A program made the position numbers and the translations under genes. From positions 25,653,120-25,717,119 of the forward strand of contig NC_088778.1 of NCBI RefSeq assembly GCF_954871325.1: a DNA stretch of 64,000 bases. Direction: 5' to 3'. Positions 38,994 through 50,379 of this stretch are shown one piece after another (within the stretch, counting starts at the first letter, position 1; each line of letters starts with the position of its first letter). The notes beneath the pieces were generated by a model. It made no database searches, was not told where the DNA came from, and was given only the letters and a program-made list of their open reading frames with translations. Origin of the DNA: Gordionus sp. m RMFG-2023. Its lineage: Eukaryota; Nematomorpha; Gordioida; Chordodea; Parachordodidae.

Positions 38994-39580
38994 CAGGGTC
39001 TACATGAGCGGGAGGGGTAGGAACAGTTTGCATTCTATTTTTTTGAGGGGGGTAGGGCTAGGCTGCTTTAACGCGGGTAGGATAAATTTTTTGAGGGGTT
39101 ATCTATTAAATTTGGAGATCAAATAGGACAAAATTTATTGCTGTAAAAATTAATACTTTTATTATAAAATTATTATAATACAATTCATCGACCAAATCTA
39201 TATATTGAAAACAATCATACACATTTTTTTCTAAATAAAACATTCTGCTATCCTTTGCAATGTTATTTAAAAGGTTTCGATATTTCAGCAAACTCATAAT
39301 GCCATAATAATTAATTCATTGTAAATAATAGAGGTTTTAATTGAATTTATTATCTAAAAAATAAATTATTTATATCCACAAAATATCGATAGTTGGTAGT
39401 AGAGATAGACTAATTTAAGTTATCCTTTATAAATTCTCTGAAAAGAGTATCAATAAATTAAAAGGGTGAAAAGAATAATAAAAAAACACCGCTGCCGAAG
39501 GCGACGTAAATTTTTTAGGGGGGTAGGCAAAGGTTTTTTAAGGGGGTTTGCATCCTGAAAATCCTGTCATGTAGACGCTG
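38994..39580. mobile_element. hAT-like non-autonomous element, copy A (587 bp)
   Basis: The ends are CAGGGTCTACATGA and TCATGTAGACGCTG, inverted repeats of the CAG-N-G type used by hAT elements. They are flanked by an 8-bp target duplication with one mismatch (AGGCATCA / AGGCCTCA). There is no transposase frame. It is the uninterrupted relative of the element at 45373-50487 and shows that copy's empty sites, for example TATCCTTTATAAATTCTCTG at 39421. Confidence 0.88.
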
Positions 39581-40616
39581 AGGCCTCATCACAAGACCTC
39601 ATAGTTTTTATTTTGTTATAATTTCTGCTAAAACAAATTCGATAATTTTCATATATATACTAATATATCACGTGATTAAGGCTAATGATTCATCTTGTAA
39701 TCCATCCATATTGTCCCTTAGTGATTTTAAATACTAATAATATGACGACAGTGGAAGCCATTGTAATTGGCTAAATCTGCCTCGTAGAAGGGTTCATGTT
39801 TTTTTATATTCAGTTCTGTAATTACAACTATTTTTCCTTCTTCTTTAGCTAATAACTTTTTTTTATCTATACAGTTTACCAATGACTTTAATATGACGAT
39901 TCATCATATTTTGAAGTCAGCTGTAGTTGATACCATAGTCTGTGGTAGACGCAATTGAAAGGCATTTTGTTTAAATACCATTCAAATTTCGCCTAAATGC
40001 CTATCAATGTCGGACTTTAAATCTGTGCACACTTTTTGCTGCATTTTTAGTCCAGGTTTGTATTTATAGCATTGATGCCTACCAAAAAATATACTAATTA
40101 TTAATAAAAATGGATCCAAGTATTCAGAATTAGTACAAAAATCCCTTATTATAATGGGACTTAGACAAATAAAAATGGTTGGAGGAGTTCATTTGAGAAC
40201 CCCCCTCACTAGAAAAATTTCTGACTACATTACTGAAATAAAGTAATTTTTATTGCTTTCAAATTATAGACTATTAAATTATGTGCAACTTATACACAAT
40301 CAAACTTGTCAAATTTCAAAGATGGGTGGGGAGGGGGGTAGCTTGAAAACTCTCAATAGAACGCACATCCATAATAAATCAAATAAAGAAATGTCTGGCG
40401 TTATCTATTTTTTTTTATAATTATTTTTTTGACTAATTTAAATTGTAAAACTAAAAAATCTAGGAATTTTATATGTTTAGTTTTTCCGTTATAAAGTATA
40501 CATTTTTTCATCAAATATATTCTTAAAATTTATTTCAGGTTTTTCTCATCTCAAACATGAAACTCCTTTCAAATTTAACTTTAGCCAGGCCTCAGAATAT
40601 TTTAATTTATGAATTA
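39581..40616. other. Gene-free stretch
   Basis: AT-rich DNA without a supportable gene. A G-rich patch (GGGTGGGGAGGGGGG) is near 40324. Nothing else is assigned. Confidence 0.45.
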
Positions 40617-41335
40617 CAGATGTGAACCCGAACCCAAACATAGACCCTGAACTCTCCTGAACCATTTTGGCTGTGCCCGAACCCTTTTTAAAAATGAAGG
40701 GTTCTAGGCGTCAAAAAAAAATATTAAAATTTTTTTAAAAAATTTTTCCTTTTAAATTAATATTTTTTTTATCTTCTCATTTTTCAAAATTTTATAGTTT
40801 TTTTACTTCAATTTTATCGGTAATATCTTGTTTTATGTATATCAATCTTATAAGGTGTTATATGCGAATTTGGAAGTGTTGGTATACTAATATTTTATAT
40901 AAATGATAATTTTATAATATGCTATATAATAGGAATATGTTGTTTATCTTGTTTTATATCAATTTTAGAAAATGAAATATTGGGAATTTAATCTCAAGTT
41001 TGACTGCTCTCGTAAATATTATTTTAAGATAATATTCCCCCCTACAATGCCTTCACCCCCAAAAATGTAAACAATATATTACGAATTTGAAAAATAAATT
41101 AGGAAAAGTTTAATAATTTTTTAAATATAGTTTATAATTCAAAATTTTTTGAAACAAAAGTGAAAACACAAGATTATTTTTATAAAATCGAATATAGCCA
41201 AAGGCTTACAATATGTGGACTTAAAGATCTTCAATAAAATTAATGGGGGAAACCCAACTAATAATGCCCCTCCCCCCTTAACAAAATCCCTGATACGCTT
41301 ATGTTTTGTAGTGTAGGTAATAGTATTTTGTGTGA
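40617..41335. repeat. Dispersed repeat, copy 1 of 2
   Basis: It begins AGATGTGAACCCGAACCC and ends with TGCCCCTCCCCCC and TTTTGTAGTGTAGGTA. Over about 720 bp it follows the copy at 42962-43755 in the same order and orientation. Shared landmarks include AACCCTTTTTTAAAA-type tracts, ATAGGAATA, CCCCCAAAAATGTAAACAATATATTA and AAAGATCTTCAATAAAATTAATG. There is no coding frame. Confidence 0.75.
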
Positions 41336-41547
41336 TCTTAAGAACTATGCGATTAAGTAAAACATTTAAAATTTAAATTAATTTTTAAATTTTTTACATG
41401 TAAATTATGCATGTCTAAAATAAAAAATTGTGTAATTTTAAGTCAATATTTCTTTATGATCTTCAAACCCTGAATCCGAAACCTGGACCCGAACTTTTTT
41501 TTAAAATTTTATTCCTGAACCTGGAACTGGACACCTTTTTTTGTCGA

Positions 41548-41730
41548 AGTGTTGTTAAAAAGCCAGATTGATTAAGAATTTATCTAAAATAATTATGTAA
41601 AAAGATTTGGCAAATGAATATCCAAGCATTTCTGTTAGATATGAGCAAAGTATTTAGGCTTACATAATGTTATTTTGGTTATAATGAGCCGTTTTTAAAA
41701 TCGATCAGAATCGGGCTTTTTAACAACACT
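41548..41730. mobile_element. MITE (183 bp), AGTGTTGTTAAAAAGCC ends
   Basis: Left end AGTGTTGTTAAAAAGCCAGA and right end GGGCTTTTTAACAACACT pair over about 23 bp with one mismatch. The interior has no coding capacity. It is related by its outer 12 bases to 23522-23721. Confidence 0.75.
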
Positions 41731-42961
41731 AGGGTGCACTCCCTGAAAGGTGTGAATTAGATTTTTCAACTCTTAAACTTATTTTATATTGTAAAGAGAG
41801 ACGATTAATATTTATCTCAACTTTAATATTGTATGGTGTCACAAAATATTGAAGCCAATACATGCTTAATTGAAGTTTGTTAATTTGTTTATTACTGCCT
41901 TAATTTATTCTTATTCATCGGAATTTTCCTTCAAAGGGTTTTTGTGATTCATGGTAAAGAAAGTATAATAAAATTTAGATACCTCTGTGAAAAAAAATAA
42001 AATATAAATGACTTTTACACTTTTTCCTGGAGGGCTGCATATTTTTTAAGTTAATTAATAAACTCATTATAATTTTTATTATATTTTATATACGAAATGA
42101 AGAATGATATTTGATAAAAAAAAATTAACATATATATTAATATGGATCCTTTGTTACATAATTATAATATTAAGAAATAACCATTATAAAATATTATTTA
42201 AAAACAAAGAATTATTAAAATACTTTTAAAACAAATATAAATTTCGCCTATAAAAATTATTAAGAATAATATTTTGAACAATTTCTCCTATTTAATCTGA
42301 AAATTTTTATTTCCGTCCCGATTCGCTGGGATTTTGAGTTGAGGCAATATTTTTAAAGTTAATCATTTTTCTTACAATTATCGATTGTAGTTATTTTAAA
42401 GTAATGTAATATTTTTTTTAACACTATAATAATGATTTTTTTATTTGTCATTTAAATAGGAAAATATATATTTATATATGATTTTTCGCTTGCATTGCTT
42501 AATTTTGGGTGGGATAAATATTTTATAATTAGCAACCATTTTCGTGTAGACTTATCTTTGATTAATGGAACTTATAGATGCTAAAGCAATTATTTACAGT
42601 AAATATTCTTTATTTCCTTAGTAACAGGATTACTTTTTGGGAGAAAAAACTCTTTCGAGAAATACAACGGTGTTTTTAAATGTATCCTATCCCTTATGTA
42701 CAGTTCTAGTAAATTGAGAAAGAAAGAAACTGTCACCATAATAATTTTGTTAAATTATGTGGTATTGAAAAGCAATTACTGTTGTAATACATAACGGTAT
42801 ATAAGAATCCCAATTACTTTATGGTTCACACCATATTTTTATAGTGTGGAACAAAGTTCTTTATATTTGAAATTATCGAACGCTTATTTAAAATCGTAAA
42901 AAGTGAAAATAAAAAAAGTAAGTTTTAATCAAAAGTATTTTTAGGGATATTTAGAAATAAG
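41731..42961. other. Gene-free AT-rich stretch
   Basis: No gene, RNA gene or defined repeat is seen between the MITE at 41548-41730 and the second dispersed repeat. Confidence 0.45.
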
Positions 42962-43755
42962 CAGGGATGTGAACCCGAACTCAATCCTGGATCATGAACC
43001 CTAGAATTTTGGCTCTACCCGAACCCAGACTCGGGCCTTTTTTAAAGTGGAGGGTTCAAGAGTTTAGGAGTCAAAGAAAAATTTAGACCCTTTAAATTCA
43101 TGAAAAATAGCTTCAAATTTTATTTTGCGAGAAATCATTTTTTTTTTATCTCTCCCCATTTTTCCGAATTTTTGGGTTTTTATACTTCCATTTATAAATA
43201 ATATCTTGTATTAATTTATATCAGTTTTAATAGATGATATATGTGAATTTTGTAATGTATAATAATATTTTATTATAAATGATAATTTTATAATATGCTT
43301 TATAATAGGAATAACTTGCTTATCTTGTTTTATATCCAATTTTAGAAAGAGAAATATCGAGTATTTTGTTGCAGATGCGCAACCAACCCCCCCTTTCCTC
43401 CCATACAAATTTGCCTGCTCTCGTAAATATCATTTTTAGGTAATAAAAATTTTCCTCTTACACTGCCCTTACCCCCAAAAATGTAAACAATATATTAAGA
43501 ATTTAAAGGATAAATTAGTAAAAGTTTAATAACTTTTTAAATATAGATTATAATTAAAATTTTTCAGAAAAAAGCATTTTTATAAAAAAAAAAGTGACAG
43601 TCCAATATTATTTTTATAAAAACTAATATAACCAAAGGCCTACAATACGAGTACTTAAAGATCTCCAATAAAATTAATGAGGGGAAACCCAACCATATAA
43701 TGCCCCTCCCCCCTTACAAAATACCTGATACACTTTTGTTTTGTAGTGTAGGTAG
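42962..43755. repeat. Dispersed repeat, copy 2 of 2
   Basis: It is homologous to 40617-41335 and opens with GGGATGTGAACCCGAACTC. The last shared bases are TTTTGTAGTGTAGGTA. It is followed directly by the hAT transposase relic, so it may be part of the same old element. Confidence 0.75.
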
Positions 43756-43949
43756 ACCTTTGCTGCCCCAACAGTATAAACGAAGGCGGCGTTTCTTTTT
43801 TTAAAACGATCGGCTGGCGGCGGCAAATATTTTTCTAACTTAAATTTATTAATTAAAATTAGAAATTCATTAGAAACACTTTTAAATTTATGCTTTGTTT
43901 TTAACTATAATCTAACGATTTTATTAAGTTATAATTACCATGTATAAAT

Positions 43950-44316
43950 ATTATTTATTTAGATTTATAGGACCTAATGAGGTCTTTTAGAGTTCAGAGT
44001 GAGCCCAGCTATGGAAAATACACGCTCGCTGGGTGTGCTAATAGCTGGAACGCACAGGACCTTTCTAGATTAAAAGTTTGGAAGATCCAATGCTCTTATC
44101 TTCCAAAAATCTAACATCTTTTATCTCAAATTATAAGGCGAAAATAATGAACACTCTTTTTCTAGAATAATTAAATAGTCTTGTTGTTCCAGATTATTGT
44201 CTTGAATGGGTGAATTTATGGTAGCCAATGACTTAGAATAATCGAATTCTGAGGCTACTCCCATCGTTTCACATTCGGTTAATTCGTCCGTGTATGGCAG
44301 AGAGATAGTTGACATA
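43950..44316 (-). pseudogene. hAT transposase C-terminal relic (hATC dimerisation domain)
   Basis: One minus-strand frame runs from 44316 to about 43965. It holds FWKIRALDLPNF, then VLCVPAISTPSERVFSIAG, then LTLNSKRPH. This is the Trp-x-x-x/Leu-Pro/P-A-x-S-x-P-S-E-R-x-F-S-x-A-G pattern of the C-terminal dimerisation region of hAT transposases. The frame carries three in-frame stops (after PYNLR, LPNF and KRPH) and the catalytic N-terminal parts are not visible nearby, so this is a dead fragment. It may be a remnant of the autonomous source for the hAT-like elements in this interval. Confidence 0.8.
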
Positions 44317-45364
44317 AAATTTGCACTGGAATAATATTTTTTTCCTTTAAATATTTATTTACAATGTTTATAGATTGATAACGGGCATACAAAACTGCTC
44401 TTAACACCTAAATAAAAAAAATAAAACAAAGAGAAATAATGTTAAAAAAACTAATTTAGGTATTTTAAAATACTACCTGAAGATCGATTATTGGTCTATG
44501 ATCAAATTTAGTATGGGAGGACTATCATATTCTTTTATGATTAACTGATTTTTAATTTTAGTACGAAATTAAAAGGATCAATTTATAGTAAATCCTTTTT
44601 GGATGGATAAAAATTCAACCGTTTTTTTGAAGGTTTAAAGAAAATTTAAAAGTTCATGCACCAAGTCCCAATCGGAGTTAAATAATAATAATTTGAGATC
44701 CAATTTTTTCATTCTATTTGATAGAATATTTATAGGATTTTTGTTATTGCCACTCACGCTCTCTAGAATTATTAAAATACTATGTCAACTAAGCACATTT
44801 AATTTTAAGGTTTTATGTTTTTTCTCATATGATTTTTGATTTGTACTCTTTTTTAATATCACCACACTCTAGTTTAAACTATTTAATAATATATTCCGTC
44901 AATGTGCAATTTTTTTCTACTATATATTTTGACACAATTTTTACTTTTTAAAATCATAGGTCTATAAAAGAACCCAATACTTAAATAATTTTTGAAATAA
45001 AATTTAATTAAACACTTATATAATATAACTTGGAGATCTCAAACAAGGAATCTTAATACAAGTTTTTTAAGATTTTTTCTAAGTGAAATAATTTCCGAGC
45101 TATCCATCATTTATTGTTAAATGCATTTATATTTCACTTCTGAGAAGCAATGACAAGTTTAATGTAGGCCCTTTTTGTGAAGATAGAAATTTAACTATTT
45201 ATATAATTGGGAATTTTTCTGATGACTGTACAATTACAATATTTAGGTTGATCAATGTAAAAAATGTAAAAAATGTAAAAATTATTTTTAAAAAATTCAT
45301 GTGTTTGCCGTCCGCGGTGACATTTTTGGCGTATTCAAAAATATCAGCGAAGGGCCAACGGTGC
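44317..45364. other. Gene-free AT-rich stretch
   Basis: About 1 kb between the hAT relic and the nested element with no gene or RNA feature that I can support. GTAAAAAATGTAAAAAATGT at 45257 is a tiny tandem run. Confidence 0.45.
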
Positions 45365-45563
45365 CGACCGGGCAGTGTCTACATGAGCGGATGGGGTAGG
45401 AACAGTATGCAACTATTTTGAGGAGGGTAGGGGGTAGGCGGCTTTAACAGGGGTAGGATAAATTTTTTGAGGGGTTATCTATTAAATTTTGAGATGAAAT
45501 AGGACAAAATTTATTGCTGTAAAAATTAATATTTTTATTATAGAACTATTATAATACAATTCA

Positions 45564-45965
45564 GGTTAATGATGCTTGGTACCTTAAGGTACCATCTATC
45601 AAATTTGAATTTTGTTCATTTTTCATTTGGATAGGCACTACCAAATATATTTATAATATATATTTGAAAAATCGTGATTTTTGGAAAGCCTCTATGGCCT
45701 AGTAGGCAAGAGCGTGGCTTACTTTTCCTATGCTCCCGGGTTCGAATCCCGAGAATGATCATGTTTTTTTTCTTATTCTAACTTGGTGGTTCCATCCTTG
45801 GGGGGATGATATATAGAAGGCCGGACTCGACCACGTGATTCCGTATTAATATATTAAATAATAAGGGTCTTATTACATTTTAATAAATTTTGGTCGGTAT
45901 TTAGCAAATTAGATTGGTATTTAAAATATTTTCATACATTCACTTGGTAGTAAGCATCATTAACC
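45564..45965. mobile_element. TIR element (402 bp) nested in copy B
   Basis: Ends GGTTAATGATGCTT and AAGCATCATTAACC are perfect inverted repeats. They are flanked by TACAATTCA on both sides (45555-45563 and 45966-45974), a 9-bp direct duplication; if the terminal A/T belongs to the element, 7 bp. Copy A holds the empty site. The duplication length would fit a Mutator-like element or another family with 8-9 bp duplications. It contains a tRNA-like segment at 45688-45762. Confidence 0.8.
45688..45762 (+). repeat. tRNA-like segment with pol III boxes (candidate SINE head)
   Basis: An A box, TGGCCTAGTAGG at 45695, and a perfect B box, GGTTCGAATCC at 45739, are 44 nt apart start to start. Between them, GCTTA-CTTTTCC-TATGC can form an anticodon-like arm with loop triplet TTT. 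CGGG/CCCG close a T-arm around TTCGAAT. The acceptor stem does not pair, so it is not a working tRNA gene. A non-tRNA body with GGAAGGCCGGACTCGACC-like text follows to about 45850. It could be a tRNA-derived SINE or a pol III head captured by the TIR element. Confidence 0.55.
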
Positions 45966-45989
45966 TACAATTCATCGACCAAATCCATA

Positions 45990-47071
45990 AGGGTAGCCAA
46001 GATTTTCCTAAGAGGGGGGGGGGATACTCCATCATGGGCGGGCCTTTGGCCGGGTAACCTTAGTCTATATATAGTAATAAAATATTTTTACAAATAAGGA
46101 GGTTAATTTTAATTAAAAAAATAAGCCTGAACAAATATGAATTTTATTTTCATTAGTTTATATAAAATATAATAAATTACTTGTATATACATAAATATAA
46201 AAGCAAGATAATAATTTATTTATAAAAAGTAAGTAGACATATAGTTGATATTCCTCTATTATATAGAATTAGTTACAAAATACTAGGTAAAATTCCACTT
46301 TTACTAACATATTTAGCAGTTAGAGAATATATTACAATTAATATTTTAAATTTTACTAATCAATGCTCTTGATAATAAATATAGCAACAATTTGCATTCA
46401 ATTATTTAACGCCATCTATTTATTTTAATTAAAAATGTTATTAAAAATTAATCTTCATATTATTTATCCCACAATGTCTTTAAAAGATATTTTCTGATGT
46501 CCTTATCAATATTTTTTAGTTTTCTGTAAAATATATAATTAGCTAAATTGGTAAAAATTACTTAATTGCCATATGATAATTGATAAAATTAGATGTAAAT
46601 CTACGACATAGAATATTCCACTGTTTGTATTGTGCTTTAATTTTTTTATTTAAATTTTGATTTAATTTTATCAATAGTTTTATAATTATATTTTACTTTT
46701 ATTAAGATAAATAAATTAAATTTACACACTTTAAAAAAAATTATATTTGATATATTATATTATTTAGTAATTTTATGGATCTATTATTAATAATTATATT
46801 CACTTTTATCTTAAGCTTATCTTTGGCTTATATTTCATTTCTTAAAAAACATTTTTGATTCACTTTTTTTATATACAAATGCTTTTTTCCAAAAATGTAT
46901 AAATTATCATGTATAGTTTTATAAAAAAATATCAACTTTTATATTTTTTTTTAAAAATAGTTTAAGATAAATGCATACATTTTGGGGGGTCAGGGAGTTA
47001 GAGGAAGACTAAGGGGGATATTTTTTATTAGCTTAAAATGATATTCACAAAAAGTTATAAATTTCTGAAGG
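45990..47071. mobile_element. 1.08-kb insert of unknown class in copy B
   Basis: The insert is defined by comparison with copy A. The host sequence breaks after CCAAATCCATA (45979-45989) and resumes with CCAAATCTATA (47072-47082), an 11-bp duplication with one mismatch. The insert starts AGGGTAGCCAAG and ends TTTCTGAAGG, has no clear inverted ends and no coding frame. A G run is at 46014-46022. It could be a truncated non-LTR element or a rearranged element; not resolved. Confidence 0.6.
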
Positions 47072-47306
47072 CCAAATCTATATACTGCAAACAATCATAC
47101 ACATTGTTTTTCAAATAAAACATTCTGCTATCTTTTTAAATATAATTTAAAAGGTTTAGATATTTCAGCAAGCTCATAATGTTATAATAATGAATTCATA
47201 GTAAATAATGGAGGTTTAATTGAATTAATTATCTAAAAAATATTCTATATATTTACAAAATATCGATAGTTGGTAGTAGAGATAGATTAATTTAAGTTAT
47301 CCTTTA

Positions 47307-50300
47307 TGTAGTAATACCAACTACTAATTATAAACAATACGACCACTGATTTATATTTTAATTTATTTTTGATATCAAATTTTTATTTATTATTTTTCGA
47401 ATGTTCGATTCTGTTTTAATATACAATATACATAAATAATCATTTATTAATTTATTACATTTCCTTCAAACAATTTAAAGTTAGATTTCTTCAATAAACC
47501 TCTTTGTAGGTTTACGGTTTCTTGATGAGCAACGTGATGTGGTATTTGTATTTGTGTTTGTATTTGCTTCATTCACTGGCACAACCATTTCTGTAACTTC
47601 CAAAGAACTTTCATGATTTGGGATAACTAAACGATTTCTTAACTGATCTGCATGCTTCCGTAATGTTTTCCCGGAAGATTCAACAATATAAGAATAAAGT
47701 CCTATTCTTTCTTTAATTACTCCCTCTCTCCAACCATTGATATTTTCATTATTTAACCATATAGGTTGTGAGATTTCAAATTCTCTTTCCTTTGAATGTA
47801 AATCATGATGAAGGCTTTGTTTATCATTAGCCCTTACTATTTCGTGTTCGGCATTTGGTCGGATCCAATCCAGACTTGTTTTCAATTGCCTCCCAAACAT
47901 AATTTTAGCAGGAGATCTCCCTGTGGAACTATGCTCTCCCAATCGGTAGGTTGTTAAAACCTGTGTCATAGCTTCTTCGGGATCGCTAATTGAATCTCTC
48001 GTTGCATAATACCGACCTTTCAAAGTTCGTACTGTACGTTCAGCTAATCCGTTAGTTTTTGGATGATAGGGTGCTGAACGTATATGACGTATGTTATTTA
48101 AATCACAATACCTACGGAATTCCCCAGATAAGAATTGTGGTCCATTGTCTGACACAATGTACTTGGGTATTCCAAACCTAGCAAACCATTTTTTTAGTCG
48201 TTTTATCATAGCATCAGCAGAGGTATTTTGCATTAGATCAACTTCTAACCATTTGGAATAGGAATCGACACCTATTAGCCAGTATCGCGAATCTACTGGT
48301 CCAGCAAAATCAATATGGATTCGCTCCCAAGGTTCCTTTCCAACAGTCCAAGAATATAGAGGTACTTCTTGAATACTAGGTCTATTTTTCTGGCATCCAG
48401 AACATATTTTGATAAAATTTTCTATATCAACATCACATCTGGGCCACCAGCAATACAATCTAAAAATAGATTTCATTGCATTTTCCCCAGGATGTCCCCG
48501 GTGAATCATTCCTAACACTGCATTTCTTAATTTATTAGGAATAACCAATCTCCCATTCCATTCTATAATATCACGATCGACAGAAAGCTCTTCCCGTCGA
48601 TTATAAAAATTAACTATTTCTTTATCTTTATAACGATCAAAGTTTCGCCAACTTTGCTGAATATGTATGGCTACTTTTTTTAATATTAAATCTTGCTTCG
48701 ACTCTTTTCGTAGAATATTTTCTGACAATTGCATATCATCCAAATTAATACTTCGAATATCCAAAGCATGTTTAGAATCTTGATTCTCTTCCGAAATTTC
48801 TTGGTGTTTATTAATCAAATCTCGAATTCTAGAATCTAGTGTTATGCAACATTTTTCTTTTTCAATATTGTTGACCAAATTGCGTACTTGTTTAATCATA
48901 ACCTGACGAGGCATTTCTAAATTGAATGCTATAATCCATGGTAATCCGAAAAGAGGCACCCCAGTTGTATTCATTATTACCACTGGTAGAGTCCTTGTCT
49001 GTGATCCAATCCTAACATTGACTTGGGTCTCGCCCTTGACGTCTAACGGATGATCACCATATGCAGTCAATGGACTGGTTGGCCTAATTTTTGGTCGCCC
49101 AATACTTGTCCATATATCAATTCCTATCAATGACGCTTGTGCACCAGTGTCAAAATCAAATTCAAGATCTAACCCATTTATCTCTGCAGTTAGTTTTGCT
49201 CGATTCTCTCGATTTTGTTGAATCTTCCAAATATTATGAATAGAATCACTTGATGACACTCTTATATAATTTAAATTCTTTGATTTACAGCAAACTGCAA
49301 AATGACCAATTTTTTTACATTTATTACATGCCGCATTTGTAGCTGGACATCTCACTTCTCGGTTATGAATAAAACCACATTTATAACATTTAAGTTTATT
49401 ATAATCTTTATCATTATTATATTTGTAGTTATTATTCTCTTTATCAAATGTATTATTATACTTGACTTTATTATAGCCTTTATCAATTGTAGTCGTCGAT
49501 TTTATTGGATGTTTATAATTATTATCATTATCATTATCATTTCTTTTGTTATTAACATTTATCTTATTAACAACTGGCATATTTTTATTTGCCATTTCTT
49601 TATCTGCTCGCTCAGAAGCTAATGCCAGATCAAGAATAAATTGAAAAGTCAGTACATTATTATCTCTATCAAGACCGTCGGGATATAGAGCTCTAAGATC
49701 TCTTTCCAATCCCGGTATTTCCATGCCAACCATAAACTGATCACGTAAACGCTCGTCAATATCATTAAGATAATGACAACGCTTGCCAATTGTTTTAATT
49801 TTATCTGCAAATTCAGTTATGGTTTCAGTTGTTCTCCGTAATCTAACGAAATCAAATCTAGAAGCAAAAGCTGTTGACGTCGGTTTAAATAGTTTAAAAC
49901 ATATTGACTTAATTTCCTTAAAAGATAAAGTTTCGATCGAATCAGGATAACAAAAACGGTCCACCAACTCAATATTCTTATTGCCAAAAAATGTTAAAAA
50001 TATATCTTTATATTGACATTCAGATGGGCTTACGTTTTTTAACCGAAAACTGGCTTCCCATTGAGAAAAATATCTGTGGATAGAAGTATCCAACTCGAAT
50101 TTATCAAATTTAATCGTAGATAAATCCGCTATTTTTTTTGAATCTCCATTTAAGGAATTATTTTCTCCATTTAAGGAATTATTATCTCCATTTAAGGAAT
50201 TATTTTCTCCATTTATCGTCGCCATTTGTAGTAATACCAACTACTAATTATAAACAATACGACCACTGATTTATATTTCAATTTATTTTTGATATCAAAT

Positions 50301-50379
50301 TTTTATTTATTATTTTTCGAATGTTCGATTCTGTTTTAATATACAATATACATAAATAATCATTTATTAATTTATTACA
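47307..50379 (-). mobile_element. Ty3/gypsy LTR retrotransposon, Mag-like, young but incomplete
   Basis: Two 153-bp LTRs (47307-47459 and 50227-50379) begin TG and end CA and differ at one position by my reading. They are flanked by a 5-bp target duplication CTTTA (47302-47306 and 50380-50384). Copy A shows the empty site. The near-identity of the LTRs points to a very recent insertion. It is the youngest layer of the nest. A single reading frame lies between the LTRs. The set of parts is not the full one for the family, so I call it broken (about one break) and probably dependent on relatives. A possible primer-binding sequence starting TGGCGACGA lies two bases inside the 5' LTR. Confidence 0.92.
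47481..50240 (-). CDS. Retrotransposon fossil frame: gag, zinc knuckles, protease, integrase parts
   Basis: This frame is the coding part of the Ty3/gypsy element; residue numbers count from the first in-frame ATG, inside the LTR. Parts in order are: a gag-like N-terminal region; two zinc knuckles near 285-320 (CYKCG... and CNKCKKIGHFAVC), the pair typical of Mag/K02A2.6-like elements; an aspartic protease DTGA near 364; an integrase zinc-binding region (HRGHPGE..., CSGCQKNR); and an integrase core with HIDFAG and SDNGPQF. No chromodomain is seen. Near the N-terminus a 21-bp tandem repeat encodes NNSLNGE/D about three times. The likely natural start is at about 50225, at the LTR edge, where the ATG overlaps the presumed primer-binding sequence. 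Confidence 0.88.
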   Translation of the reverse strand: MVLLQMATINGENNSLNGDNNSLNGENNSLNGDSKKIADLSTIKFDKFELDTSIHRYFSQWEASFRLKNVSPSECQYKDIFLTFFGNKNIELVDRFCYPDSIETLSFKEIKSICFKLFKPTSTAFASRFDFVRLRRTTETITEFADKIKTIGKRCHYLNDIDERLRDQFMVGMEIPGLERDLRALYPDGLDRDNNVLTFQFILDLALASERADKEMANKNMPVVNKINVNNKRNDNDNDNNYKHPIKSTTTIDKGYNKVKYNNTFDKENNNYKYNNDKDYNKLKCYKCGFIHNREVRCPATNAACNKCKKIGHFAVCCKSKNLNYIRVSSSDSIHNIWKIQQNRENRAKLTAEINGLDLEFDFDTGAQASLIGIDIWTSIGRPKIRPTSPLTAYGDHPLDVKGETQVNVRIGSQTRTLPVVIMNTTGVPLFGLPWIIAFNLEMPRQVMIKQVRNLVNNIEKEKCCITLDSRIRDLINKHQEISEENQDSKHALDIRSINLDDMQLSENILRKESKQDLILKKVAIHIQQSWRNFDRYKDKEIVNFYNRREELSVDRDIIEWNGRLVIPNKLRNAVLGMIHRGHPGENAMKSIFRLYCWWPRCDVDIENFIKICSGCQKNRPSIQEVPLYSWTVGKEPWERIHIDFAGPVDSRYWLIGVDSYSKWLEVDLMQNTSADAMIKRLKKWFARFGIPKYIVSDNGPQFLSGEFRRYCDLNNIRHIRSAPYHPKTNGLAERTVRTLKGRYYATRDSISDPEEAMTQVLTTYRLGEHSSTGRSPAKIMFGRQLKTSLDWIRPNAEHEIVRANDKQSLHHDLHSKEREFEISQPIWLNNENINGWREGVIKERIGLYSYIVESSGKTLRKHADQLRNRLVIPNHESSLEVTEMVVPVNEANTNTNTNTTSRCSSRNRKPTKRFIEEI

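Noticed and set aside
45688-45762. A functional tRNA gene
   Set aside because: The A and B boxes are good, but the acceptor stem does not pair and the segment lies inside a transposable element.
49302-49622. 106-codon plus-strand frame
   Set aside because: Shadow of the retrotransposon frame on the opposite strand; low-complexity Ile/Phe run.
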